DNA of 50,787 nucleotides from Pseudoalteromonas luteoviolacea S2607. GTDB taxonomy: Bacteria > Pseudomonadota > Gammaproteobacteria > Enterobacterales > Alteromonadaceae. The stretch's first letter is position 1, and every line of letters starts with the position of its first letter. The translations under genes were made by a program, and so were the position numbers. This document shows positions 35,967 through 45,341 of this stretch, in pieces. The notes under the pieces were generated by a model, which was not told the origin of the DNA, made no database searches, and saw only the letters and a program-made list of their open reading frames with translations. The DNA lies in NCBI RefSeq assembly GCF_001625575.1, contig NZ_AUXV01000029.1, forward strand, positions 1-50,787, in the 5' to 3' direction.

Positions 35967-37295
35967 TTAAAGCGCGTAAAGCGCTGCCATCTCGTGATAG
36001 GCTAAGCCAAACTGTTTTTTAAACCAGCTATTCACAAATTCATTTTGTGGTGCAATTTTGCCACAGCGCAGTATGTATTCTCCGTATTGCGCGCCAATTA
36101 AGCCATTGCAGTGGGTTTCGATCCAAATTCTGTCAAGCTGTGTTTTAAAATGAGTTTGTAAAGTCGTTAACTGCTTATCTAGCCTCGTTTCCACATCTAA
36201 AAACGTTGCTTGAACGGGCGAAATGCCAAGTTGCGGAAAATCAGCATGGTGACTTTGCGTGTAATGAACTTGGCTGTCGTCCACTTTAAACTCAATGCTC
36301 TGGCTTGCTAGGGTACCGTTGTAAATGGCATCGATACTAAATTGCTCAGTAAACTCCGTTACGGGGTAGCTATATGCTTGTTTTACTTCAACATCTAAAG
36401 TCTTTTTTGGGTCTTGTGGGTTAATACGTTCTTCGACAGTCGTATAGTGCTTTTGCCGATTTACAAGTTTAGCCTGGCGACTATGCTCTAGCTTAGCCTG
36501 AAACGCTAAATCAAATGTTTGTTGTCCTATGGGACTGTACCACAAGCTTTCTCTAAAAATTTGCTTGAATGCCAAAGACGCTGTATTGAGGGCATTGGCT
36601 TGTCGACTGGTTTGGTGGAGTCTTACGGTGAAATCAGGAGATAAGCTGATACTAGAATAGCGAGTTGGATCTTTGCCAGTAGATTTAAAGGCTTGCGGCA
36701 GTGACCAAGACATACAGTATTTTTCAGCAAATTGGCGCAAGAAAAAGCGTTGCTCGGTAGCTTGTGACATCATCTGCTGGCATTGCATTTGCGCTTTATT
36801 TTGTAAGGGTATTCTGTATTCAACAAACTGTGAGCCCAGCTGTGCATTACTGATTAAGAATGAGTAACTGTGTTCAAAATAGCGAAATTTATCGGGAAAG
36901 CGAGATTGCGAAAGCAATTTAGCTTGCTGTTGAAGCCACTGTGCAGCATAGGCAAGCTCTTCACTTTGGGTGTTCGCTATGGGTCCAAATGGCTCGACCT
37001 GCCAGTCAACTTGATTGCGTAACAACGACTCTAGTTTGAGCGTCGCGCCTGTTTGATTGCCACCAAGTCGTAGCATACGAACGTCAATCAGCCCTTTATC
37101 GAGAATTTTATTACGCGCTTGAGCAAGCCCTTTTTGTGCTTCAATATTGTGGGGATCTTCGACAAGCGCTTGCTCATAGTACTCTGCAGATTGAGTATAC
37201 ATTCCGGCCTGAAAGAGATTATGTCCTTTTTCTACTAAGCTTTTACAACCGACGAGCGCGACTGTAAACACACATAAAGCGAGTGCTTTTTTCAT
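35967..37295 (-). CDS. TPR-containing lipoprotein of unknown function
   Basis: About 442 residues from the ATG at 37295, which has AAGGAA nine bases upstream and begins a lipoprotein signal (MKKALALCVFTVALVGC); the longer frame upstream is not supported. After Cys17 there is a TPR-like pair (about 20-75, LFQAGMYTQSAEYYEQALVEDPHNIEAQKGLA). The remaining 350 residues, rich in beta and with scattered Gln, match no family I know. It is probably anchored in the outer membrane or inner leaflet of the periplasm. A Fur-like box lies about 85 bases upstream, suggesting iron control. It converges with the DUF6151 gene. Confidence 0.82.
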   Translation of the reverse strand: MKKALALCVFTVALVGCKSLVEKGHNLFQAGMYTQSAEYYEQALVEDPHNIEAQKGLAQARNKILDKGLIDVRMLRLGGNQTGATLKLESLLRNQVDWQVEPFGPIANTQSEELAYAAQWLQQQAKLLSQSRFPDKFRYFEHSYSFLISNAQLGSQFVEYRIPLQNKAQMQCQQMMSQATEQRFFLRQFAEKYCMSWSLPQAFKSTGKDPTRYSSISLSPDFTVRLHQTSRQANALNTASLAFKQIFRESLWYSPIGQQTFDLAFQAKLEHSRQAKLVNRQKHYTTVEERINPQDPKKTLDVEVKQAYSYPVTEFTEQFSIDAIYNGTLASQSIEFKVDDSQVHYTQSHHADFPQLGISPVQATFLDVETRLDKQLTTLQTHFKTQLDRIWIETHCNGLIGAQYGEYILRCGKIAPQNEFVNSWFKKQFGLAYHEMAALYAL

Positions 37296-37378
37296 GTTTT
37301 TAAATTCCTTGTTGCACCAATGGCAGGCTTTGGCTTGAGTCACTATATTACCAAGCAAGTTCTGTTAATTGCTTAGCA

Positions 37379-37397
37379 GTTAATGATAATCGTTCAT
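37379..37397. promoter_or_regulatory. Putative Fur box upstream of the TPR lipoprotein
   Basis: GTTAATGATAATCGTTCAT matches 14 of 19 positions of the E. coli Fur consensus, including an uninterrupted TAATGATAATC core. It sits between the thioesterase stop and the lipoprotein start, about 85 bases upstream of the latter. A TAATAT -10-like hexamer lies between it and the gene. Confidence 0.5.
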
Positions 37398-37480
37398 TTG
37401 TTCCCATGTCTATGATTATGGGTGAATATTCGATTAAATTTTGTAAGTGTGATAACTCAGTTTTTTATAGAAGGAGTGGG

Positions 37481-37514
37481 ACGCTAGAGAGCTATTTTGC
37501 TCCTAGCGTTTTTG
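37481..37514 (+). terminator. Hairpin beside the thioesterase 3' end
   Basis: ACGCTAG (37481-37487) pairs with CTAGCGT (37503-37509), with inner AGC/GCT pairs, followed on the plus strand by TTTT. The T-run is on the plus strand although no plus gene precedes it; on the minus strand it could only slow transcription of the thioesterase. Orientation is therefore puzzling and the call is low. Confidence 0.35.
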
Positions 37515-37520
37515 CAAGCT

Positions 37521-38258
37521 CTATAAGTTGGTGATTAAGCGAATAACAGTCTGTTTGACTTCGTCACTACATGTATTGATAAAAAAGTGATCGCCATTAA
37601 ATTCATGCTTAGTAATTGGGGCTGCTGACAAATCTTGCCAGGCATCAATTTGCTCAGCGGTGACATCGACATCATCCGTTCCAAATAACACATTAATGGG
37701 GGTTGGCAAAGCATCTTTGTTTGCTTGGTAACATTCCGCTATCTCAAAGTCAGCACGTAGTAAAGGCAAGAACAATTCCATCAATTCGGTATTTTCCAGT
37801 ATTTCTTTGGGGGTACCGTTGAGTGATTTCAGTTCTTCGACAAATTCATCATGTGGCAGATTATAGAATGGACGTTTGTGGCTTTTTAAGTGTGGAGCAC
37901 GACTTCCAGATGCAATTATTTTTAATGGGATTGTTTTGTCTGTTTGTAGTAAATGACTGGCGAGTTCATAAGCAATGCGACTACCTAAGCTATGACCAAA
38001 GAAAATACAGGGCTTTTGAGTGATGAATGCTTGGTGCGACATGAGTTCCGTAATAAGGGCATCCATTGTGTTGTGTGCAGATTCCATCAACCTTGCACCG
38101 CGACCAGGTAATTGAACGGCAACCAGTTCTATATGCGCTGGCATGTCATTTACCCACGGCATGAAAATGCTCGGTGCGCCTCCAGCATATGGGAAGCAAA
38201 ACAAACGGAGTGTTGCATTTGGATTTGGTTTTGGGATAGAAAACAGTTTACTTGTCAT
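37521..38258 (-). CDS. Type II thioesterase (NRPS/PKS-associated alpha/beta hydrolase)
   Basis: 245 residues, full length for external type II thioesterases (GrsT/RifR class). Early LFCFPYAGGAPSIFMPW and VAVQLPGRGARL are family hallmarks. The catalytic Ser90 is in FFGHSLGS, the acidic residue in LFGTDDVDVTAEQIDAW (about 190-205), and the His in EFNGDHFFI near residue 225. Such enzymes remove wrong acyl groups from carrier proteins in non-ribosomal peptide or polyketide synthesis. No synthetase gene is in this window, so it may serve a distant cluster. Its 5' leader contains a strong hairpin. Confidence 0.9.
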   Translation of the reverse strand: MTSKLFSIPKPNPNATLRLFCFPYAGGAPSIFMPWVNDMPAHIELVAVQLPGRGARLMESAHNTMDALITELMSHQAFITQKPCIFFGHSLGSRIAYELASHLLQTDKTIPLKIIASGSRAPHLKSHKRPFYNLPHDEFVEELKSLNGTPKEILENTELMELFLPLLRADFEIAECYQANKDALPTPINVLFGTDDVDVTAEQIDAWQDLSAAPITKHEFNGDHFFINTCSDEVKQTVIRLITNL

Positions 38259-38601
38259 GATGTCGTTATTTTAATTAGACTTTTTAGCCTATCCTATCAA
38301 TTTGCCTGAAATTGTATAGTGCCTAGATAGGCCAAAAGGGGTCGGTAAAATAAAATTCTCGACAAATACACAAGGAAATTTATCCGAATAAAGCATGTGA
38401 TTTGTTGAGTTTTTGAAAAATACGCTACGCCTAGAACAAATGTGCTCACTTTCTCATTCTGGACTCAATATATTATCTGGAATTTGTCTGCCGATAAGTT
38501 GTTAAAATAGTCAGGATCAGAGACAATATGCGGATATGTGTTCATAGTAGAGTGTACTGAATTAGCAATCACACTCCGAAAAGCCAAAAGTAGAGTTTTC
38601 A
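38259..38601. other. 343-base divergent intergenic region between thioesterase and prfC
   Basis: No gene. It must carry promoters for both flanking genes. Near the thioesterase it contains an elaborate nested hairpin (38287-38332). The prfC side is AT-rich with no clear consensus promoter that I would defend. Confidence 0.6.
38287..38332 (-). promoter_or_regulatory. Nested hairpin in the thioesterase leader
   Basis: Outer arms GCCTATC (38287-38293) and GATAGGC (38326-38332) enclose an inner stem CTATCAATTT (38294-38303) with AAATTG-T-ATAG (38309-38319, one bulge) and a GCCTG loop. It lies 29-74 bases before the thioesterase ATG, where it could fold in the mRNA leader or serve as a DNA operator. 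Confidence 0.45.
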
Positions 38602-40191
38602 ATGTCAAATAACAGTATCCAGCAAGAGGTTTCGCTACGTCGTACTTTTGCCATCATTTCTCACCCGGATGCGGGTAAAACCACTATCACAGAAAAGGTT
38701 CTTTTATTCGGAAAGGCGTTACAAAAAGCTGGTACGGTAAAAGGTCGTGGTTCAAACCAGCACGCAAAATCTGACTGGATGGAAATGGAAAAAGAGCGTG
38801 GTATCTCGGTAACAACCTCGGTGATGCAGTTCCCATATAATGATGCATTGGTAAACCTACTAGATACCCCGGGACACGAAGACTTCTCTGAAGATACTTA
38901 TCGTACGCTGACTGCTGTTGACTCATGTCTAATGGTGATCGATGCGGCAAAAGGTGTTGAGGATAGAACACGTAAATTAATGGAAGTGACTCGCTTACGT
39001 GACACGCCAATCGTGACTTTCATGAACAAACTTGACCGTGATATCCGTGACCCAATGGAAGTGATGGACGAAGTTGAAACGGAACTGAATATCATGTGCG
39101 CACCTATTACTTGGCCAATCGGCTGCGGTAAAGAGTTTAAAGGCGTGTACCACATTCATCGTGATGAAACGATTTTATACGCAACGGGTCAAGGCCATAC
39201 CATTCAAGAAAAACGCATCATTAAGGGCTTAGACAACCCAGATCTAGATGCCGAAATCGGTGATGAGTTAGCCGAGCAGCTCCGTGAAGAGCTAGAGTTG
39301 GTGATCGGCGCATCAAATGAGTTTGATCATGAGTTATTTTTATCGGGTGAGCTAACACCCGTTTACTTTGGTACAGCATTAGGTAACTTTGGTGTTGACC
39401 ATATGCTTGACGGTTTAACAGAGTGGGCGCCAACGCCAATGCCACGTCAAACTGAAGAGCGTGAAGTAAAAGCTGAAGAAGAAAAGTTCTCAGGCTTTGT
39501 ATTCAAAATTCAAGCGAATATGGACCCCAAACACCGTGACCGTATTGCCTTTATGCGTATTGTATCGGGTAAATATACTCAAGGTATGAAGATGGACCAT
39601 GTACGTATTGGCAAAAAAGTCAGCATCTCCGACGCGGTAACCTTTATGGCGGGTGACCGTGAACGTGCTCAAGAGGCTTATGCTGGTGACATCATTGGCT
39701 TGCATAACCACGGTACAATCCAAATCGGTGATACGTTTACGCAAGGTGAGAAGCTGAAATTCAGTGGTATACCTAATTTCGCGCCAGAATTATTCCGTAG
39801 CATTCGTTTGAAAGATCCACTTAAGCAAAAGCAGTTGTTAAAAGGCTTAGTGCAGCTGTCAGAAGAAGGTGCGGTACAGGTATTTAGACCTCTACAAAAT
39901 AACAGCTTAATCGTAGGTGCGGTCGGTGTGCTTCAGTTTGATGTGGTTGTAGCGCGCCTGAAAGCTGAATATAACGTAGATGCAATTTACGAAAGCGTAG
40001 CAGTACAAACAGCCCGTTGGGTGACGTGTGACGACGATAAGAAGATGGCTGAGTTTAAACGTAAGTGTGAAGCAAACTTAGCCCTAGATGGTGGTGATAA
40101 CTTAACTTACATTGCGCCTAGCCGTGTAAATTTAAACTTATCAATGGAACGCTACCCTGATGTTCAGTTCCACCATACACGTGAACACTAA
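38602..40191 (+). CDS. prfC: Peptide chain release factor 3
   Basis: 529 residues, the standard RF3 length. A translational GTPase that recycles RF1 and RF2 after termination. G1 is [12 protein letters not shown] (about 21-32), G3 is [15 protein letters not shown], and G4 is FMNKLDRD. The RF3-specific [28 protein letters not shown] switch I region and the C-terminal [31 protein letters not shown] end are intact. Monocistronic, 69 bases before argS. Confidence 0.97.
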   Translation: MSNNSIQQEVSLRRTFAIISHPDAGKTTITEKVLLFGKALQKAGTVKGRGSNQHAKSDWMEMEKERGISVTTSVMQFPYNDALVNLLDTPGHEDFSEDTYRTLTAVDSCLMVIDAAKGVEDRTRKLMEVTRLRDTPIVTFMNKLDRDIRDPMEVMDEVETELNIMCAPITWPIGCGKEFKGVYHIHRDETILYATGQGHTIQEKRIIKGLDNPDLDAEIGDELAEQLREELELVIGASNEFDHELFLSGELTPVYFGTALGNFGVDHMLDGLTEWAPTPMPRQTEEREVKAEEEKFSGFVFKIQANMDPKHRDRIAFMRIVSGKYTQGMKMDHVRIGKKVSISDAVTFMAGDRERAQEAYAGDIIGLHNHGTIQIGDTFTQGEKLKFSGIPNFAPELFRSIRLKDPLKQKQLLKGLVQLSEEGAVQVFRPLQNNSLIVGAVGVLQFDVVVARLKAEYNVDAIYESVAVQTARWVTCDDDKKMAEFKRKCEANLALDGGDNLTYIAPSRVNLNLSMERYPDVQFHHTREH

Positions 40192-40260
40192 TAAACGCTT
40201 AAATTGAATCGAATTTAACCTTGCTGGTTTGATAGCTAGCAAGGGTCACAGGATAAAAAA

Positions 40261-42003
40261 ATGAACCTCAAAACTCTATTAATTGAAAAAGCCAATGCAG
40301 CGATGCAAGCTGCGGGCATTCCTGAAGGCACAAACCCTGCGGTCACACAATCTACTCGCCCGCAATTTGGTGATTACCAAATCAATGGTGCAATGGGCGC
40401 CGCAAAAGCACTCAAAACGAATCCGCGTGAAGTGGCACAAAAGATCATTGATAACTTAGATATCGATGATGTTGCTGCAAAAACTGAAATTGCAGGCCCA
40501 GGTTTTATTAATATTCATCTAAAACCAGAGTTCTTAGCATCAAGCTTAGAATCAGCCAACCAAGATGCAAAGCTTGGTGTAGCGCAGCACGCAACCCCAC
40601 ATAAAGTCGTCGTGGATTACTCTTCGCCAAATCTAGCAAAAGAAATGCACGTTGGTCACTTGCGTTCAACTATCATTGGTGATGCGGTTGTGCGCGCGCT
40701 TGAGTTCCGTGGCGATCAGGTTATTCGTCAAAACCACATGGGTGACTGGGGCACACAGTTTGGTATGTTAATAGCGCACCTAGAAGACTTACTTGAACAA
40801 GGTATTGATCTTGAAACTGTGGCATTGGCTGATTTAGAAAGCTTCTATCGTGATGCGAAGAAGCGTTTTGACGATGAAGAAGGTTTTGCAGATAAAGCGC
40901 GCGATTACGTTGTAAAATTACAAGGTGGCGATGTGCACTGTGAAAAACTGTGGCAGTTATTCATCGACACCTCTGTGAAGCATTCAGAAGAGGTTTACAA
41001 AAAGCTGAATGTGACGTTAGGTCGTGAAGACATTGAAGCTGAGAGTGCTTATAACGCACGTCTTAATGGCGTCATCGAGCTATTAAAAGAAAAGGGTATT
41101 GCGGTAGAAGACCAAGGTGCTCAGGTTGTATTTCTCGATGAACTTGCTAACAAAGACGGTGAACCATCAGTGTTCATCGTGCAAAAATCTGGTGGCGGTT
41201 TCTTGTATTCAACAACAGACTTAGCGGCGTGTGATTATCGCTCAAATGAGTTGGATGTTGATCGTATTTTGATTTTTGTCGATGCAAGGCAGGGGCTTCA
41301 TTTTAATCAAGTAGAGATCACAGCACGTAAAGCGGGCCTGTTAAAAGACAAAACAAGTTATGAGCCGAGCTTATTTGGCACCATGATGGGCGACGACGGC
41401 AAGCCGTTCAAAACACGTACTGGTGGCACGGTTAAGCTTGCTGATTTACTGGATGAGGCAGTAAGTCGTGCAGCCGATAAGCTCGCCGATCGTGCTTCAG
41501 AGCTTTCAGAGGAAGCGCGCACAGAAATAGCCCGTAAAGTGGGTATTGGTGCGGTGAAATACGCTGATCTATCTAAACACCGTACGAGTGACTATATCTT
41601 CAATTGGGATACGATGCTGAGCTTCGAAGGCGCAACGGCACCCTACCTTCAGTATGCGTATACCCGTGTAAGAAGTATTTTCCGCAAAGCGAACGTCAAT
41701 AGCAATGAGCTTGCTGGCAAGATTGAAATTGTAGCACCGCAAGAAAAAGCGCTTGCGCTTAAGCTGTTGCAGCTAGAAGAAATCTTGGATCTGATGATCA
41801 GCGAAGCGACACCGCACGTATTATGTGGATACTTATATGAGCTTGCGAGCTTGTACATGTCTTTCTACGAAGCGTGTCCAATCTTGAAAGACGACGTGAG
41901 TGAGCAAACACGTGAAAGTCGCCTAGTTTTATGTAACTTAGTGGCAAAAACGCTGCAGTCTGGTTTAGACCTGTTGGGTATTGAGGTAATGGAGCAAATG
42001 TAA
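40261..42003 (+). CDS. argS: Arginyl-tRNA synthetase
   Basis: 580 residues, class I synthetase. The N-terminal tRNA-binding domain (about 1-110) is followed by the HIGH-like [12 protein letters not shown] motif (about 130) and the [12 protein letters not shown] segment in place of a classic KMSKS, as usual in ArgRS. The C-terminal DALR anticodon-binding domain (about 455-580) ends with the conserved LGIEVMEQM. The 69-base gap after prfC holds a short hairpin (CCTTGCT 40219-40225, AGCAAGG 40238-40244) with no T-run, 17 bases before the ATG, so it could affect translation start rather than terminate. Confidence 0.97.
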   Translation: MNLKTLLIEKANAAMQAAGIPEGTNPAVTQSTRPQFGDYQINGAMGAAKALKTNPREVAQKIIDNLDIDDVAAKTEIAGPGFINIHLKPEFLASSLESANQDAKLGVAQHATPHKVVVDYSSPNLAKEMHVGHLRSTIIGDAVVRALEFRGDQVIRQNHMGDWGTQFGMLIAHLEDLLEQGIDLETVALADLESFYRDAKKRFDDEEGFADKARDYVVKLQGGDVHCEKLWQLFIDTSVKHSEEVYKKLNVTLGREDIEAESAYNARLNGVIELLKEKGIAVEDQGAQVVFLDELANKDGEPSVFIVQKSGGGFLYSTTDLAACDYRSNELDVDRILIFVDARQGLHFNQVEITARKAGLLKDKTSYEPSLFGTMMGDDGKPFKTRTGGTVKLADLLDEAVSRAADKLADRASELSEEARTEIARKVGIGAVKYADLSKHRTSDYIFNWDTMLSFEGATAPYLQYAYTRVRSIFRKANVNSNELAGKIEIVAPQEKALALKLLQLEEILDLMISEATPHVLCGYLYELASLYMSFYEACPILKDDVSEQTRESRLVLCNLVAKTLQSGLDLLGIEVMEQM

Positions 42004-42030
42004 CGTTTGCTTTGCATGCTCAATATTACG

Positions 42031-42058
42031 AAAAGCCGCCAGATTAGGGCGGTTTTTT
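42031..42058 (+). terminator. Rho-independent terminator after argS
   Basis: AAAAGCCGCC, loop AGATTAG, GGCGGTTTTTT. Five GC-rich pairs extended by A-T pairs and a G-T pair, then the T-run. Confidence 0.9.
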
Positions 42059-42127
42059 ATTATTTGATGGCGACCTGATAGAGTGTGTCAGGTGGAGATA
42101 ATTAGTAATTGCTAGGGAGTCGCCCTG

Positions 42128-42769
42128 ATGAAGTTAGATGATATTCGCAGAGAATATATACAAGGTGGATTAAGCAGAGAAATGCTTGATGAAAACCCCA
42201 TTGCTCAATTTGAGAAATGGTTGGCACAAGCTGTAGAGGCCAAATTTAGCGCCGATCCCACTGCGATGGTCGTTGCGACAGTAGACGAAGAGGGTCAGCC
42301 TTCACAGCGTATCGTACTGCTCAAACAACTCGATCAGAATGGTTTTGTATTTTTTACCAATATAGGATCAAAAAAAGCACAAGACCTCGGTGTAAACAAC
42401 AAAATTTCCCTGCACTTTCCTTGGCATGCCATTGAACGACAAGTGATCGTTTATGGCGAGGCACAACCTTTAAGTACGGCTGCGGTTGCGAAATACTTTT
42501 TATCTAGGCCCAAAGAAAGCCAATTGGCAGCTTGGGCTTCTCAACAGTCTCGCCCAGTGTCTTCTCGTCAAGCGTTGATGCAGACTTTCCAGAGTATGAA
42601 AAGTAAGTTCGCCAAAGGGGATATTCCACTCCCTGATTTTTGGGGAGGCTACTGTGTGGTGCCACATAAAATTGAGTTTTGGCAAGGCGGTGAGCACAGA
42701 CTGCATGACCGCTTTATGTATATCAAGCAAGCGGATGATAGTTGGCAGATTGAGCGCTTAAATCCTTAG
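42128..42769 (+). CDS. pdxH: Pyridoxine/pyridoxamine 5'-phosphate oxidase
   Basis: 213 residues, typical PdxH length. An FMN enzyme that makes pyridoxal 5'-phosphate in vitamin B6 synthesis and salvage. Recognisable segments are [15 protein letters not shown] at the start, [25 protein letters not shown] (FMN and substrate contacts), [19 protein letters not shown], and the C-terminal [26 protein letters not shown] with RLNP end. GGGAG lies upstream of the ATG. It is followed two bases later by tatD, so the two are translationally coupled. Confidence 0.97.
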   Translation: MKLDDIRREYIQGGLSREMLDENPIAQFEKWLAQAVEAKFSADPTAMVVATVDEEGQPSQRIVLLKQLDQNGFVFFTNIGSKKAQDLGVNNKISLHFPWHAIERQVIVYGEAQPLSTAAVAKYFLSRPKESQLAAWASQQSRPVSSRQALMQTFQSMKSKFAKGDIPLPDFWGGYCVVPHKIEFWQGGEHRLHDRFMYIKQADDSWQIERLNP

Positions 42770-42771
42770 TC

Positions 42772-43536
42772 ATGCACTTTATCGATACGCACTGTCACCT
42801 TGATTTTGCAGAGTTTGGTGACGAGTTAGATTTGCATATCCGTGACGCAGCGGGCCTTGGCATCACCGAGTTTGTGGTGCCAGGGATCACTCTGGCGCAA
42901 AGCAAATCGTTACTTGATTTTAAACAGCGCTATCATCAATGCCATATCGCTTTTGGCCTACATCCTTACTTCTTATCCTCGGACAGTAAAAAGGCGATGG
43001 AGCAACTCTGGCAGCAAGCGCAGTTACATCGAGAGAGTCTCAGTGCTATTGGCGAGTGTGGAATTGACGCTAAATGTGACCATTTGGTGCTACAACAGAC
43101 CTTATTCATTGAACACATTCAATTGGCTAACACGTTAGCGTTACCGCTCATTGTTCATCACAGGCAAAGCCATCACCTTATTGCGCAGGCCTTTAAATCC
43201 GTGAAGCCTCAGTATGGTGGCGTTATTCACGCCTTTTCAGGGTCTGTACAGCAAGCTAAATATTATGTTGATATGGGTTTCAAGCTGGGAATGGGAGGCA
43301 CCATTACATATCCTAGAGCACAAAAAACACGTGCCGTGATAAAAGCGCTGCCGCTGACGTCTTTTGTGTTAGAAACGGACGCGCCGTCTATGCCTCTCAA
43401 TGGGTTTCAAGGTCAGCCAAATCTGCCAAAGCGCTTGTTTGATGTATTTGAGCATTTTTGCTCATTGCGCGATGAATCTAAGCAAGCAATAGCGCATCAG
43501 CTTTACTCTTCTTCCTGTGCGCTTTTTTCTATCTGA
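42772..43536 (+). CDS. TatD family metal-dependent hydrolase (YjjV-like)
   Basis: 254 residues, amidohydrolase-fold putative DNase of the TatD/YcfH/YjjV family. Metal ligands are visible: FIDTHCHLDF (HxH, residues 3-12), IGECGID near 95-101, PLIVHHRQSHH near 125-135, VIHAFSG near 150 and LETDAPSM near 203. All catalytic residues are present. It starts two bases after pdxH and its 3' end overlaps the convergent ytjB gene by 34 bases, all within coding sequence. Which TatD paralogue it represents is not certain; YjjV is the closest by character. Confidence 0.9.
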   Translation: MHFIDTHCHLDFAEFGDELDLHIRDAAGLGITEFVVPGITLAQSKSLLDFKQRYHQCHIAFGLHPYFLSSDSKKAMEQLWQQAQLHRESLSAIGECGIDAKCDHLVLQQTLFIEHIQLANTLALPLIVHHRQSHHLIAQAFKSVKPQYGGVIHAFSGSVQQAKYYVDMGFKLGMGGTITYPRAQKTRAVIKALPLTSFVLETDAPSMPLNGFQGQPNLPKRLFDVFEHFCSLRDESKQAIAHQLYSSSCALFSI

Positions 43537-44120
43537 TTTTTCACATCTCTGCGGGTTAACGCTCGACCTATTTGCCATGTAAAAATGCCGACAATAATGA
43601 GCATCAGTAATACAACACGACCGAGCTGATGAAAGTGTTTATGACTTTCGCTCATTGCCGCATCGGTTAGATACTCAATAGTGACAAACCCAATGGTTTG
43701 TTCATTGTGTTTTATGGTGCTTACAATGGCATCTTTACTTGGGTTGATACCAGCTAGCCCACTCGGTAAGCCGGCAAAGCTTGGCGGTGCACTAAGCCCA
43801 TCATTACCCATGACAAAGGTACCTTGCTGGCTGTACACCGCCACAGAAAGGACATAAGGGTCACTGGCTAGGTGATTGCTCAAGGCCCTAAGTCTAGGTG
43901 TATCTGAGCGCGATAGCGGCTCGGCAGCATTGAGTGCAAACTGATTGACTAAGCTTTGCGCGGCATGATTGGCATTGGTATGGAGTAACTGATGTGAGCG
44001 AAAGCTGGTATTACTGGCGATCCAAACTAATGCGAGCAAGCAACTCGCTGCCACAATGAGCCGTAACATGCGCTTGCTTTTAGAAGATTTGAGAATCTCA
44101 CTGGCTTGTGTATTTTTCAT
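43503..44120 (-). CDS. ytjB: YtjB/Smp family membrane protein
   Basis: 205 residues. Two membrane helices (about 20-38 and 168-186) flank a periplasmic domain of about 125 residues. This matches the Smp/YtjB (AhpA) family, which in E. coli lies divergent from serB, the same arrangement as here (73-base gap). Conserved family segments include the ASDPYVLSVAVYSQQG strand and VSTIKHNEQTIGFVTIEYLT. The function is poorly known. Its 3' end overlaps tatD by 34 bases. Confidence 0.85.
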   Translation of the reverse strand: MKNTQASEILKSSKSKRMLRLIVAASCLLALVWIASNTSFRSHQLLHTNANHAAQSLVNQFALNAAEPLSRSDTPRLRALSNHLASDPYVLSVAVYSQQGTFVMGNDGLSAPPSFAGLPSGLAGINPSKDAIVSTIKHNEQTIGFVTIEYLTDAAMSESHKHFHQLGRVVLLMLIIVGIFTWQIGRALTRRDVKNQIEKSAQEEE

Positions 44121-44168
44121 AGTTAATAGTTGCTGGCTGACATTACAGGCATTAGATGATAAAAAGGT

Positions 44169-44193
44169 CTCCTACCGTTACTAGGAGTGCTCC
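44169..44193 (+). promoter_or_regulatory. Hairpin that could hide the serB Shine-Dalgarno
   Basis: CTCCTA (44169-44174) is the exact complement of TAGGAG (44182-44187), which contains the serB ribosome binding site AGGAG six bases before the ATG. A second, downstream partner CTCC (44190-44193) also pairs with GGAG. Two mutually exclusive pairings of one SD suggest, without proof, translational control. Confidence 0.45.
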
Positions 44194-45207
44194 ATGCCAA
44201 TGCAAAATGTTATTGATATCAGTCAGCTTGATGTCCGCCCTATTGAAAATCAACTTACCTTAGCAAAGTGGTATCCATTTGAAAATGGCCAATTGTCTGA
44301 TGTAAGAAGCGAAGAGAAGATGACAAAGCGTTTCATCGTACTGTTCGGCAGCGAACTGAGCGGTAGTCAAGTGGCTGAATTTGTAGCAGCGTTGAAATCA
44401 CCCGTTGAATATCATCGTATTTGTTGTTTTGAGGCACATGAAAGCTTGCCTCGGGGTATCGCTATGGAAGTTTCTTCGGGGGCCGATATTAAAGATGTAG
44501 TGCGTAACACGGCACGTCAAATTGGTTGCCAAGGCGCGGTGCTAAATATTCTGCCACAACTCTCTGTCGCTGGTCTTTTAGTTATGGATATGGACTCCAC
44601 AGCCATCGAAATTGAGTGTATTGACGAAATTGCACGTTTGGCAGATGTATATGATGAAGTTGCTTCAGTGACAGCTCAGGCGATGGCTGGGAAGCTAGCA
44701 TTCAGCGACAGCCTGCATCAAAGAGTTGCCAAGCTTAAAGGCATACCCCTTAGCTTAATTGAGCCACTCAAGGCTAATCTACCTCTCATGGCCGGAGTTA
44801 AAGAGTTATGTATTGCGCTTAAAGCGCATGGTTGGCATTTGGCGATTGCATCTGGTGGCTTCACTTGGTTTGCACAAGCTGTACAAGAGCAGTTGGGTTT
44901 AGATTGTGTTTTTGCTAATACCCTAGAAATCGCAGAACAGCAGCTAACAGGCAAAGTGTTGGGTGAAGTGGTCGATGCACAAAAAAAAGCAGAGGTCTTA
45001 CAGGCTTTACAGGCTGAGTATAAAATTGCCCCAGAGCAAACTCTCGCGATGGGGGATGGTGCAAATGATTTAGTCATGATGGCGGCTGCTGATCTCGGAA
45101 TTGCAGTACATGGTAAACCCAAAGTGGTAGAGCAAGCCGATACGGCAATATGCCAAGGTTCGCTACTACAGGTGTTGTATTTTCTGACGGTGCCAAGGCC
45201 TGAGTGA
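44194..45207 (+). CDS. serB: Phosphoserine phosphatase
   Basis: 337 residues. It dephosphorylates phosphoserine in the last step of serine synthesis. The HAD-superfamily nucleophile motif is D132-MD134-ST (VMDMDST), followed by IEIECIDEIA, the motif II ASGGFTWFAQ and motif III AMGDGANDLVMM. An N-terminal extension of about 125 residues with an ACT-like character is typical of the long gammaproteobacterial SerB. AGGAG lies six bases before the ATG; an in-frame ATG at 44200 is also possible. Divergent from ytjB. Confidence 0.97.
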   Translation: MPMQNVIDISQLDVRPIENQLTLAKWYPFENGQLSDVRSEEKMTKRFIVLFGSELSGSQVAEFVAALKSPVEYHRICCFEAHESLPRGIAMEVSSGADIKDVVRNTARQIGCQGAVLNILPQLSVAGLLVMDMDSTAIEIECIDEIARLADVYDEVASVTAQAMAGKLAFSDSLHQRVAKLKGIPLSLIEPLKANLPLMAGVKELCIALKAHGWHLAIASGGFTWFAQAVQEQLGLDCVFANTLEIAEQQLTGKVLGEVVDAQKKAEVLQALQAEYKIAPEQTLAMGDGANDLVMMAAADLGIAVHGKPKVVEQADTAICQGSLLQVLYFLTVPRPE

Positions 45208-45341
45208 ACTTTATCGCAGGTAACAGATATATAGCATGGTGGAGCAAAACTTTGCTTCATCGCTCTATTTTGAGCAACATAGATTGACGTCAGTAACGCT
45301 TTGTGCAATTTATAATCAGATGTGTAAATGGAAGAGCTGTC

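Noticed and set aside
40219..40244. Hairpin between prfC and argS as a terminator
   Set aside because: No T-run follows the stem and it sits 17 bases before the argS start; more likely a leader structure, if anything.
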